Origin: Liolophura sinensis
Lineage: Eukaryota > Mollusca > Polyplacophora > Chitonida > Chitonidae
Direction of reading: 5' to 3'
Length of the DNA stretch: 64,000 bases
Assembly: GCF_032854445.1 (NCBI RefSeq)
Contig: NC_088298.1
Location: forward strand, 5,638,160 to 5,702,159
Shown: positions 1 to 11,300 of the stretch, piece by piece
Layout: every line of letters begins with the position of its first letter
Numbering within the stretch: position 1 is the stretch's first letter
Notes under the pieces: model-generated
Told to the model about the DNA's origin: nothing
Databases searched by the model: none
Seen by the model: only the letters and a program-made list of their open reading frames with translations
Position numbers and translations under genes: made by a program

Positions 1-236
1 CATAAAGCTGACAGGCGCCGTATATGTATGTTACGACCCAAACTGTCTGTACTATAAAGAGATGGCTTGTTCGAAATACACGACAGTTTAGCCGCACAAA
101 AAAGTAACCAAAAACCAGCAGATTTTACAATTTATTAGGTTTAACAAGAACAGATAACAAGAGTTTTACAAATACTAAAGTACTTAAGTTTAACAAGAAA
201 GGATAGCAGTATCTATACAAATACTAAAGTACTTAC

Positions 237-485
237 ATGTACAACGGTGTCAAGTCCAAACGGACGCATATACTCCACAATGCTCAAAAAAAATGTGTAC
301 AGCGCTGTGTACACAAGAGCACAAATTAAATATACAAGTTCAGACTGAACAAGTGCTGGGTGGAGATATGACATAACAAAGCCAGAGGCTATAAAGACAC
401 CAAAATTCAGCACAAAAGGCCTACTAAAGTAATACACAGCGAAAGCATCCAAAACTCTCAATAATTCTCCTTTCTCTCCTTTGAC
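237..485 (-). CDS. Possible exon of a multi-pass membrane protein
   Basis: An open minus-strand segment of 83 codons is followed by a good donor (GTAAGT, complement of 231-236) and preceded by an AG acceptor (complement of 486-487). The translation has two long hydrophobic stretches, around FVLNFGVFIASGF and LVYLICALVYTALYTFFL, separated by a short polar loop, which would fit two membrane-spanning helices. I do not recognise the family. The sequence before the acceptor is purine-rich, so that boundary is weak, and the remaining exons would lie outside the window or are not visible. A chance open frame is possible. Confidence 0.35.
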
Positions 486-779
486 CTGCTTTCATAGGTC
501 TTATATAGACTGGTGGAATTGTCTAGAAAAAGAAAATTCTTGAACACTTGTTGTAAACAAACAGGCCCCGAACTGAGCGTACTCTGGATCATTCTAAGAT
601 AGAGGCAGACAGCAGGCCCTGAACTCAGCATATGTAAACAGTGGCAAGCTAAATTTATAAACTGACGGCAGTTGTTCACATAACAATGTAAAAAATTCTT
701 TAGTATGGGGTTAAGCAGTAATGGAATGAATTAATAAATAAGTAAGTCTTATATTCCAGCTTCTGAGGAGGATGAGTGA
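462..779. other. Intergenic, no gene seen
   Basis: AT-rich sequence between the possible membrane-protein exon and the LACC1-like copy. I see no coding signal or promoter motif that I can support. Confidence 0.5.
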
Positions 780-1959
780 AAAGAGCATGTTGTCTTTCTG
801 GACTTGTTCGGGTGCGCGCCTTCCAAAGAGGACCTTCAGAATTCGTTACCCAAGGTGGGCACGGCAATTCAAGGAGCCAAGCTTTTAGCTGCTCTACTCC
901 ATGACGCCAACACCGGTTTGGACTTGCCGGCACTTCTTTCTGGAATCCCGACAGAGAGTGTCAGCCACGTGTATGTCAAGGCGGTCTTGATGGCGAAGGC
1001 GCGACTAGATGATTTGTCAAGTGAAGCGTCTTCGCATTGTGACGGATCGCGATTGTGCCGAGTGGTGGAAGAGAGTCCAGAAGTCTACTTCACCCGTGTT
1101 ACAACATAGATCAAATCCACACCACCGTGCCAAAGCGGACGGTGAAGATCAATGCAGATTCTGTCAGTTCGATCGGAAACCAGGTTAGGCATTTCTTTCG
1201 AAGCCTTGCGACCATTGGTCAAATCGGCTTTCTCCGGTCACCGAATATTCCGGCGGAGGTGTTCGGCGGTTTGAGCTCTTACCCAGGAACGATATTTCTA
1301 AATCTAACATACGCCACGAAAGAACCGGATCCGTAAGCTCTGGTCAAGGAAAACATCCGACTCCTGGCGAAAGTTGCGGGCTTTGACGGCGGCAACCTCC
1401 GCGTAGCAGCAGCTACCCACGGCATCCAGGTTTGGGCGGTCGGAGAAAAGAAATAAGAGGGAAACGACGCCGTCATTCCATCATGTCAGGCGTTGTTGTT
1501 GCTGCGCCGTCGGCTGACTGCACGCTCGTGCTTTTCGCAGACCCGGTCAACAAATGCTGCGGCGCGGTGCATGCTGGCTGGCGTGGAACTGTGATGTCAG
1601 AAGGCATTGCCATGGCAACTGTGAATGCCATGAAGAGCAAATTCTGCACGAATCCGAAAGATGTGTTGGTAGCTATCGGCCCTTCCATCGGTACGTGCTG
1701 CTACGAATTCGGTGTAGGTAAGGCCCAACAACTCGAAGAATTTGACTCCAGCTGCACTGTACACAAGCCTGATTATCCTAAGCTCTTTGTGGACGTCGCC
1801 TGGAGGAATAAGCTTCAACTGCAGAGAGGAGTCCCAGCATCCAATATCGACATGCCTAATACTCTCTGCACAAAATGTCCCCTGGACAAGTTTTTCTCCT
1901 ACAGACGGGATGGGACACCCTTTGGAAACCAGATTGGCTTTATTGGGATTAAGCAGTAA
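780..1959 (+). pseudogene. LACC1: LACC1/YfiH-type laccase-domain protein, intronless and frame-broken
   Basis: The 3' part (about 1485-1959) reads as the C-terminal laccase-type domain: FADPVNKCCGAVHAGWRGT, then GPSIGTCCYEFGVG, then CTKCPLDKFFSYRRDG and a C-terminal NQIGFIGIKQ. Family members act on purine nucleosides, and animal LACC1 is linked to macrophage metabolism. The proposed metal ligands are all present: the His of ATHG (about 1417), the Cys of SADC (about 1518) and the His of HAGW (about 1570). The gene is broken. Similarity runs in one frame from about 800, changes frame at least once between about 1020 and 1110, continues in a second frame with stops at 1334-1336 and 1454-1456, and moves to a third frame near 1485. 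No intron is needed, unlike typical animal LACC1. The segment is clearly richer in GC than its flanks. A decayed retrocopy fits best; clustered assembly errors in a real gene are the alternative. An AATAAA lies at 2461-2466. Confidence 0.8.
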
Positions 1960-2750
1960 TTCATACAGATTGCCAGATTGTTTAAAATGAGCTTGTACGA
2001 AAACGATATACCAGAATTTTAACCGTTCAAGCGTAACGTTGATTCCTGGAGACGTCGATCACAGCTTTGTTCTGACATCTTTTGAGTTAAATCCACGAAA
2101 TGGAAATCCAACCATTGCTTATTACCTTTACACAACGCTGCATTCTCAGACATTCCATATTCCGCAAAGCCTATGGAGAAATTAGCCATGGTAGTCTGCC
2201 ATCAACTAAGACAACATTACCAAGTACCAGTACCAAGTTTGTTTTCTTGCCATCCTATATTTTTATTTATATTTTAGGTTTTTATATATTTTTGAGATGG
2301 TAGATACGTTCATTAAATTGTCTGTCCTTTTATAATTGACCTGACGTTTGAGCACTGTCTATAATCGCCATTTTGCTGGATCATGGATGATCATGGTTGA
2401 TCTTCAGTCTGTATGCTGATTTGTAATTGAGTTTTTTGTCCTGATTTCTCGAGACCCCTGAATAAATATCAATCAAACTCAGATTCCGACCATGCTTTGG
2501 AGTGTGTTTTACAGCAGAATTTTAAATCAATAGGCGCAAAAACAAAAAATTTGCCAATCTATTACTTTGTTCAACTGGCACTCAGTATACATAATAACGC
2601 ATGCGCCGCTCTCTATGTTCGCTGTCATCATAAGTAAGTTTCGTTCAGGAATGGTGTGCAAATCCAAGGTCACATGGACCACAGTGATGAGGCAGGAAAT
2701 GTCAGAAAAAGCAAAAACGCCCACTGGGGTGGGGGGGCTAATCTTTGTAC
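1960..2750. other. Intergenic; candidate poly(A) signal at 2461
   Basis: Non-coding sequence downstream of the LACC1-like copy. AATAAA at 2461-2466 is the only signal I can point to. There is no poly(A) tract behind it that would prove retrotransposition. Confidence 0.4.
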
Positions 2751-2753
2751 AGC

Positions 2754-3640
2754 TCTAACCTCGGCCTGCGTGTGAACGTGTCCGATACACAGTCAGAATA
2801 TTTCCTTCTGACGGAAAACGACTGGATTTAGGTTCATACTGTTTAACTGTGTCGATCCAGTCACGATCTGTACAGGGTGATGAGACGTTATTAATGTGAG
2901 GTTCTGAAGATTTAACATTGAAAAGCATTATGCCGCTATGCTGAAGGTCGATTACTGGCGGCGACGCGCCGCCTATGGCACACAAAGGTCGAATACCATG
3001 CCTCTATGGATCGCTGTTTATTTACCTTTTACAACGTTTGACTGTCATGGTCCAAATATAAAAAAATAAATAAATATTACTAGACCTAATTTGTTATCAC
3101 CGTTGATTTATGAGCCACCCGATCAGATGCAGCTCAAACCGTACTCTGTAAATAACGACCAATCAAATAAATAAATAAATAAAATATATTGCTCATAACG
3201 TCAAAGCTGAGGAATGTGGGTATACGCAAATAGTGCTAAAAGTAATAGAATTGAATAGAATTATTTATTTAGTAATAGAATTAAAATTATATACGGATTT
3301 GCACATATTTTCTTCAGCCTTACCTACAATGTATATAGGTCCCCGTAAGGCTGTCTGTTGTACAACGCTAAGACGCAAATGTACACCACCTGCCCTCAGT
3401 CACTGGTAATACTGGTCTCTTCAATTAGGGGTCACAACTCAGGGCAAAAAGGTATTCCTTTATGGCCTCTCACACAAAACGAGCAGATCTGGGTCTATAA
3501 TATTTATCGGGGCCACATGGGAGAGCTCTAGGTTAGTCACCTATAACGACAAGGTTGCCTTGAAGGATGTACTTTTATTCTGTTCACCCAGAGACCCCAG
3601 TGGGGTTATGCGCTTTAAATTAGCTTTTGTTTCTCGATGA
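2754..3640. repeat. Unclassified repeat, copy A
   Basis: The segment 2754-3030 is closely similar to 5341-5620. From about 3070 on it matches 4310-4810, including the phrases GCTCAAACCGTAC, GTATACGCAAATAGT and TTTATCGGGGCCACATGGGAG. The SINE body and the stretch before it, present in copy B, are absent here: the sequence jumps from AAATATAAAA into the AATAAATAAATAT tail. Confidence 0.7.
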
Positions 3641-3894
3641 AGAGATGAGGCAACGTGCTTCTTGAAAAGTTATTTTGTTTTTAGCTTTTAAGGTAATGAC
3701 ATGTTTCTGTTTTATAAAGAAAGAACAGTCCCTAGAAGACGCCATGTGGGCATTGTCGTAATTTAAACATTTCATTGTCTACGTACAGTCAGCCCTCATG
3801 GCCTTCTCCTGCGCATCGGACGCAAACCAGTTTTTTGTCTACATTGGTCATTGCCCAAACTTTTGTCATGTACAGCAACTAGTCGGATTAGGTA

Positions 3895-4815
3895 TGTACA
3901 GGATCGCTGTTTATTTACTTACAACTTTCGCCTCTCTGGTCCAAATATAAAAATTGTGATAGTAAAAAAAAATCATGTTATAAGGGTATTAGTGCTCTCC
4001 TAATCCATATACCTCAGTCTGTCTGTTATATGAGAGCCTATATCACTGGCTCGTAGGGGTATCTGTGGCCGAGGGTATTATCACGTCAGCATGGCGCAAT
4101 GACTGAGGAGCCGCCCGCCAATGCGGTCGATGTGAGTTCAAGTCCAATTCTTGCTGGCTTCCTCCTAGGCCGTACGTGAGTAGGTCTGACAGCAACATGC
4201 GGATTTTCGTGGGTTTTCCCAGGGCGTTGCCAGGTTTCCTCCCACCATAATGCTGGCCGCCGTCGTATAAGTGAAATATTCTTGAGTACGGGGTAAAACA
4301 CCAATCAAACAAATAAATAAATATCACTAGAGGCAAATTGTTATGATCGGTAATTTGTGAGCTATCCTATCAGAGGTAGCTCAAACCGTACACTGTAAAT
4401 GACAGTCATGTCTAAAGATAGCATTTTTGAAATTATGCGCACATTCTTGAGTTTGGCGTAAACACCAGTCGAGTAAGGAAATAAACTCAATTACTCATAA
4501 TGTCGAAGGCATGGAATGTGTGTATACGCAAATAGTTTCTAACCGGTTTCTAACTTAAGTAAGAGCCGAAGTGGGGTGTTGGGATTGCGAATCCCGCAAC
4601 ACCAACTTGCCCACAGTCACCGGAATCACCGTATTTTCGATCAAGGGTCCAAACTGAGGCCAAACAGGCACTCATCATTGGCCTCTCACACAAACCGAGG
4701 AGATCTGGGTCTATAACATTTATCGGGGCCACATGGGAGAGTTCTAGGTTAGTCACACTGTGCTTTTATTCTTTTCACCCAGGAGATCCCACGGGGGTAA
4801 TGCCGTTTGAATTCG
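3895..4815. repeat. Unclassified repeat, copy B, containing a SINE
   Basis: 3897-4050 matches 5605-5755, starting at ATCGCTGTTTATTTACT. The part after the SINE (4325-4810) matches 3090-3600 of copy A. The copies are diverged and carry indels, so the duplication is old. Confidence 0.7.
4052..4322 (+). mobile_element. tRNA-derived SINE, full length, type 1
   Basis: The head CTGTGGCCGAGGGTATTA resembles a tRNA A box and GAGTTCAAGTCC a B box. The conserved body has AATGCTGGCCGCCGTCGTATAAG and CTTGAGTACGGGGTAAAACACCAATCA, followed by an AATAAATAAATA tail. The element sits inside repeat copy B, and its head is also present in copy C, so it inserted before that duplication. Confidence 0.85.
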
Positions 4816-5089
4816 ATGTCAAAGTGTTGTAGTTATAGCCTAATCTCATTATATTGTTTTCAGAAACCCCTCCGACATTTTTCAACTAGACTTTCAATGT
4901 GTTCTGTTTGGAAATAAACGTAATAAATAATACAAATGATTTAAGCCCATTTGCTGAAATAATTTTATGGGAAACTGTTTGCTGAATTGTGAAATTCACA
5001 TATAGGCCTAAGTATAATGGCGAGCTGTGGAAACCGTCGTTGAGATGTCACAGAGTATAAATGTGTACAAACATACTGAGGGATTTACC

Positions 5090-5825
5090 TCCCCTTCACA
5101 AATCACGTGCATCTCTCAGAACTGCGAAGTTTTATTACATGGTGAAGAACGGCGGTCTTTGTGTCGACAGGTAAGTTCTGTAAGAAGGGGTACGTGTATT
5201 TTGGGTGGAAATGTTTCTGTCCATTTACGGAGTTGTTTTTACTTGGTCGTGTTACCGACTGTCAAACACTGCGTAGCCTGCGTTGCCCTCATATCGACAC
5301 AAGGGAGACATACCACTAGGGAGGCGTGTCTTTGTAGAGACTCTAACCTCGGCCTGTGTGTGAACGTCTAACATTGCCGATACACAGTCAGTATATTTCC
5401 TTCTGGCGAAAAACGACTGGATTCAGGTTCATATTGTTTACCTGTGTCGATCTTGTCACGATATGTACAGGTTGATGAGACCTTAATAATGAGAGGCTCT
5501 GAAGCTTTAACATTGAAAGGTATTAGGCAGTTATGCTGAAGGTCGATCACTGGCAGTGACGTGCCGTCTATGGCACACAATGTGGGAATATTATGCCTAT
5601 GTGGATCGCTGTTTATTTACTGACAACGTTCGCCTGTCTGGTCCAAATATAAAAATTGTGATAGTAAAAAAATTGTCTTCTAAGGGTATAAGCGTTCTCC
5701 TAATCAATGTACGTCAGTCCGTCTGTTATATGATAGCCTATATCACTTGCTCGGGAATCTGTAGCCGAAAATATTAGCACGTCAGCACGGCGCAATGACT
5801 CAGTAGCCAGATGCTCAGGTGACGT
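5090..5825. repeat. Unclassified repeat, copy C (first unit of a ~735-bp tandem pair)
   Basis: The phrase GTGTCGACAGGTAAG lies at about 5161 here and about 5899 in the next unit. The phrase CAGCCTGTGTGTGAAC or its equivalent recurs with the same spacing of about 735 bp. The 3' end carries a truncated SINE head (about 5757-5815). No long frame is conserved between copies, so I do not call it coding. Confidence 0.7.
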
Positions 5826-6420
5826 GTATTTCTAAGATCTAAGTATTTTCTGTTTCACTCTGTGCAGTTTTATCAATTTGTGAAGCACGGTGGGAATTGT
5901 GTCGACAGGTAAGTGCTGTAAGACGGATTACGTCTATTTTTATGTCCTGATGTTTCTATCAGATGAGGGAGTTGTCTTTACTTGATCGTGTACCGACTCT
6001 TAGTATTTAGTTGGTCTGGTCGCCTTTAAATGGACACAAAGTAGACGTAGGATTTGGGGTGGTACCATACGGACTCTACTCTCAGCCTGTGTGTGAACCT
6101 CTGATACCGTCAATACAAAGTCAGAATAATTTCTTCTTAAGAAAAAAACTACTGATTTGGGTTTAGGTTCATACTGTTTAATTATGTCGATCTTGTCACC
6201 GACTAGGCAGGGCGATAGTACGTCATTAATGTGTTTTGAAGCTTTGGTCTTGAAAGGCGTTACGTAGGGTTTTTCCTGAAGGCCGTTGGTTGCCGGTGAC
6301 CTGTTGTCTGGCGTTGGGCCCACATAGGTGTAAATAGCCAGAACAACCGACATGTATGGATAGCTGTTTGTTTACTTACACTGTTCTCCTCTCTGCTCCA
6401 AATATTCAAGTGTAATAGTC
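5826..6420. repeat. Unclassified repeat, copy D (second unit of the tandem pair)
   Basis: This segment matches 5130-5640 with many substitutions and small indels and ends after the GCTGTTTGTTTACTTACA phrase. It is more diverged than copies A-C are from one another. Confidence 0.6.
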
Positions 6421-7610
6421 AAAACTTCATAGTTAGGATATACATGTTCTTATATTCCAAGCGACGCAGAAACAGATACAATTTTTTGTATGATCCGACT
6501 CGGGTTTGATATCAGGTCTCCTGACTTCGAGGTGGGCTGAAACCTAAGGAATGTGTTACAGTGTATAAGTGAATCGAATCTTAAAATAATGTACTGAATT
6601 GTACATAGGATTTTCAGTGATACAGAACTGAAAGGCTACGTGTATTAGTAACTTCCCACTCAGCAAGCTATTACAACCTCGCCCCACTGATCACCAATAA
6701 TGGGGTGTGTAACTTGACACAGCTGAGTCAGTCAGGACAGCCGCATACTGCATATAGGTCTACTTATACATTAGCTCGATCTGTCTGCGTGTGCAGACAC
6801 TGACCAACTTCTACTGTCTAAGTGGGGTTACATATCTCCAATCCAAGGTTTTTAGTTGTCTCTAAACTTTCTCCGTCATAACACTGTATCTAATCGGACA
6901 TGTATTTCGCGCTTCTACGTTGGAGCGAAGTCAATATTAAGGGTTTAAACATTTTATTTGATCTGTGTTGATCGTAGGACAGCTCTGTTGTGGTCTGAAC
7001 TTCTGTGGTTCTTGACAATAACATGATAAAACACCCTTACTCGTCATTGTAAGTAATGTGGTATTTATCATGTGTCAAAAATTCAGCAGATCGAGATAAT
7101 CCAGAGGTTTGGTCCGGTTATCATACAGTACATAGGCTCAAGTTACCTTCATAACCACTGCAGTCCACAATCTTGGCCAAATGACCATACTGAGTCAAGT
7201 CCCGACACTGCTGCTGAAGGTGTTTTCGTACTGGCTGTATATAAATCGACTTTTAAATCGCGACAATCTCTTTTTACACACAAATCTGCTGATTATGGAT
7301 GGGAGCTATATATCTATCGAACATCACTATCAAACATGTCTGCCCAAATTGGCTTGAGCAGACCTTTGCCAATCTCTCGTGCGCAATAAAAGGAAGAATC
7401 GCTATATTTCTAACTGAGCGGAATGGATTTATTCTCAGGAAACGAGGTGCGCATACTCTCCTCGTACATGTATAGGTACTCTAATGCTTCTTAAATGAGA
7501 ATTGGAGAATAGCGAGAAAAAGTATTGTACCGGTACCCAATATGATGTTGGAAGACCTTAATATTTTTGTATAGGAACACACTCACAGTGCTAATCTGAG
7601 CGATTTGCCA
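6421..7610. other. Intergenic / presumed 5' region of the TRIM gene
   Basis: I see no recognisable coding exon. A 105-codon open frame at 7072-7389 has no AUG start and no recognisable domain. The TRIM promoter and first non-coding exon may lie here but cannot be placed from sequence alone. Confidence 0.4.
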
Positions 7611-7620
7611 TTTTCATTTC

Positions 7621-7622
7621 AG
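7621..7622 (+). promoter_or_regulatory. Probable splice acceptor of a 5' UTR intron
   Basis: A T-rich stretch ending TTTTCATTTCAG lies 20 nt before the TRIM start codon at 7643, suggesting that the leader is spliced and transcription starts upstream. Confidence 0.5.
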
Positions 7623-7642
7623 GAGAAAAAGACAAGAGAATA

Positions 7643-8311
7643 ATGGCCGAAAGCAAGCAGAATCGTGATGATGTTTCCACATGCTCTATATGTATGGAAA
7701 CGTTCCGGAAACCAGTAACGCTACCCTGTCAGCACAGCTTTTGTAGGGAATGCATTGGTTTGTATGCTGACAAGTCTAAACCTGTACGGGCAGATGAGAC
7801 CTCTGGCAGCACGGGGAATGAGGACGTTCATCAACTGATCTCATGCCCTGTGTGTCGGGCACCGACCAGTCTAGGGAGAGAAGGTGTGGCTGGTCTGCCA
7901 CCCAACTTTCATCTGGCAAAAATTGTGGAGAGGTTCTCGTCTGTTGTAAAGGTTGAGGATGACACCCCATATTGTTCTATGTGTGAGGTGGAAAATCACG
8001 CTAAAGCTGTCAAGTTTTGTACCAACTGTGGTGTGCTCTACTGTCAGGAATGTCTTGCAAATTACCATCCAATGCGGGGGCCTCTGAAACGTCACCGACT
8101 GATTTCCTCCGTGGAGTACCTCTCCCAGGACACCTCACAGGGTCAAGTCAGCAGAGACCACCAATCTACTCAACAAGCCACATGTTCTAGACATGGTCAG
8201 CCATTCTGCTTGTACTGTGTAACGTGCCGGATGGTGATCTGTCTGGGGTGTGTGGTTGACCATCCGAAACACGCTGTGCAAGATATAAAATCTGCAGCTG
8301 AGAATGACAAG
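7643..8311 (+). CDS. TRIM exon 1: RING, B-box 1, B-box 2
   Basis: It encodes residues 1-223, phase 0 at the end, donor AAG|GTAAGG. The RING has an unusually long, acidic, Ser/Gly-rich loop of 30 residues between C37 and C68. B-box 1 ligands are C111, C114, C126, C129, C134, C137, H142 and H151. B-box 2 ligands are C181, H184, C192, C195, C200, C203, H207 and H210. All zinc ligands are present, so the module looks functional. Confidence 0.95.
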
Positions 8312-11300
8312 GTAAGGCGAAAAGAAATTCGTATATCAGTCATCAACCAAAATGGATGTTCTGAGTCAATAATAGCAAGACCAATTCCGTAAACAACGAT
8401 TAATACGAACCACAAAAAAAAAAATAAGAAACTGTATAAGTACATAATTACTTTGGAATAATGCGAAGTAGGAAACAGATTTCAGTGATGTCGGAAAGAG
8501 GCAAGGACTGTTCAAGGCGAATAACTTAAATTAGTATCTAAATTGTATACCATGCTAGTATATAAGTCGCTAATTAAAATTAATAGTTTTTGAACTATAT
8601 ATTGACCCAACGTTTATGATCTATAGTGAAAAAGGCCACATTTTTTCTTGTACCGTAGTGAGTCGTTTGAAAGCCTGGTTTTTGAATGCATTGCAGCCAG
8701 ATGTTTTAACCAAGACTAGTGAACTGGAGAAAGTTCTACAAGAAACTAAAGAATCACTGTCAGGAGTTATGAGGCTGCACAATAAGATACAGGTGGGTAT
8801 TTTCCATGACACCTGTTCAGTCTGTGTTGTACTGCATACCCTGGTAACTCATTTTGACTATGTAGAATATCGCTATCATTCACAAATCCAGGTCACATAC
8901 ACCTGTCAATCATCTTCAATAAAGCTCTATTCTGTCACATATTATACGACTTTTTATAAGAATTTAAATAGTGTTATGCACGGGCTGATGCCGGGATTCG
9001 TTTGCATGAAGGACAAGTCTATTTACCTACATGTATTTCTGGTTTATCTAATCAGACTGTCCTACCATTAATATGACTTTCTTCTCTGTGACACACGCGC
9101 AATATGCCCACCTCAGACAACTCCAGTTGATACATCATCACCGATCATACGCTGTTATGATAATATCTATAGTATATAGACATGTAAGTACACCATTTGA
9201 TCTGATTTGGCGACAGTGTTTTAGTTTGAACCAGCCTCAGGTATCTGAGGTGCTATCCGAAGCATCTAAGGCTTCACCATCTCACCTTGCTCGGAGAATC
9301 AGTTGTGATGGCACGACCCTTTTGGGGGTTGAACCACCTACCTGTCCGTTTTGAGTCGACATATACTTGCACATCACTGGACTAAAGGGGAATCCCCGCC
9401 AGCCCGGAGGTACATTGTAGATACAGTTGTGTAGCGTGTATATTTTACCCTGTTATAAATGCATATGTAATATCTTGAACACATAACTCAAAATCTGTGG
9501 ATGAGGTAATAAACGATTTTTCTGTTTGGCAGGAAAACCAGGATCTTCACACTCAGGAGGTAGAAAAGGCTTATTGCGCAGCCTTGGAAGCTTTACAAGC
9601 CTGGCGGCTGCACTCATTAGAGGCTATGAAAACGCGCTATTCACAGTGGAGAGTGGAGTGTAGCGCCATACTCAAACATTTCCAAATACAGGCTCAGGAA
9701 ATGGAGAGTATGGTACAGGCTTCCAAAGATTTGTTGACGTCAATGGACGTCGAGTTTTTACAGGTAAGTCAAATGTACACAATCTCTAACATTGGTTCAG
9801 CTGCCTCAACTCCAGTTAAATACCTCAAGTAACCACACAGAACAAACTGCCAATAATTTGTCAGCTTCAGAGAACATGCAAAGTTTTCTTACCTCTATGG
9901 GCTGTAAATATCTTTATTTTGACCGCTCATTTGTAAACAGATGTGATATGTAGGCGTATGTAGTGTAAGTACACAGAGGTGTCTCATTTACCATTGTCAC
10001 ATTATTGAACCTGTGACCGGCCTCATACAATGCCCCTTATGAACAGTGATCAGGTGTTCAAATCCATCTCATGCTGCCAGATCTACTGAAGGTTTAGTTC
10101 CAGAGTTTAACTGCTTTACTTTGTTCAGTGGTTCTCTCCGGTTGCTCTCCGTTTTTCTACCCATAAACATAACCGCTCAGCGATTAGACCAATAAACAAC
10201 TCCAGGATCTTGTCTATGTAATGTTAAAAAAGAGTGTATTGTTTGATGTTTTTCGAAAACGACATGTGAATACAAACAGTAATAAAGGCATTATCTGTGT
10301 TTGAAACAATAAATTAGCCAATGTACAAACCAGATATCGACAACTATATCTCTGTTGATGTCCCCAGGCACTGGCCGGTTTCCTCCAACCAAAGGGCTAA
10401 GCACGGTCTAAAAAGAGAAATATTTTTGAGCACGACGTAAAACACCAACCAAACAAACCATCATGTTGTGGCTCATTATGTTGTCCCAATTTTCAATCAT
10501 TTGGATGATAACAGCTGTTTGCTGTTTTGGGTTTTTCGGTCCAAAGTTGATTTACCTGGAACAGAAAGTCCAGGCCCATAGGTGATAAACACAATGGCTA
10601 CTTTCACAAGCTTGTAACACACAGAATTTGATAGCGTTTACTGTGTTTGTGGTATTTGTTTGTTTCGGATTGTAAACATCGTCCTTTTGTATGCACCAGT
10701 AGTCTACTTTAGCCTAACATTTTCATAAACGCGCCGTAAAATAACCATATAACAGTCGTAGAAAGGGACTCCTAACAGGAAGACAAGAATTTAGCCATTT
10801 CTTCATTTTCCTGACATCACTGGTTTATATCCCTCTCTTTAGAAGATTTCTACCCTGGTCTTCTTATTTATAGTCCACGGTTAATACGATTGTTTACCTT
10901 CTTCCCACAGCTGTTAGGGGAAGGGGAGATAACTCTAGTGCCTTCCACTATAATGAAACTTTCTGCCACAATACTCGTGACATTGACTAAAGATTGCTTC
11001 GATGACAGTAGCGTAGGATTCAGAAACCTTACCACATGCTAAGATTTATGCAACCACTATCTTTAAGTTGGTTACTGTTTTACTTTTAATCTGTGGAACA
11101 AATCATTTTCAACTAAGATTGGGTGATCTCGAAATCTTTGGGGAAAAATTACACAGCAACAAGCCCCAAAGAATTTATTACACCGGAATTTAGAGCTGAT
11201 TTTGACTATGTGATTGACTAGGGAGTGGTCTAATTTTTTGAGGGAAAAGCCAAGGGCCCCTGTGTACTATAGGGGAGGTAAACCATTTCAGTTACAACTG

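Noticed and set aside
7072..7389. 105-codon open frame upstream of the TRIM gene
   Set aside because: No AUG start, no recognisable domain, no splice or promoter support.
8616..9071. 151-codon open frame as a separate gene
   Set aside because: It is TRIM exon 2 (8697-8792) plus read-through into the introns on both sides.
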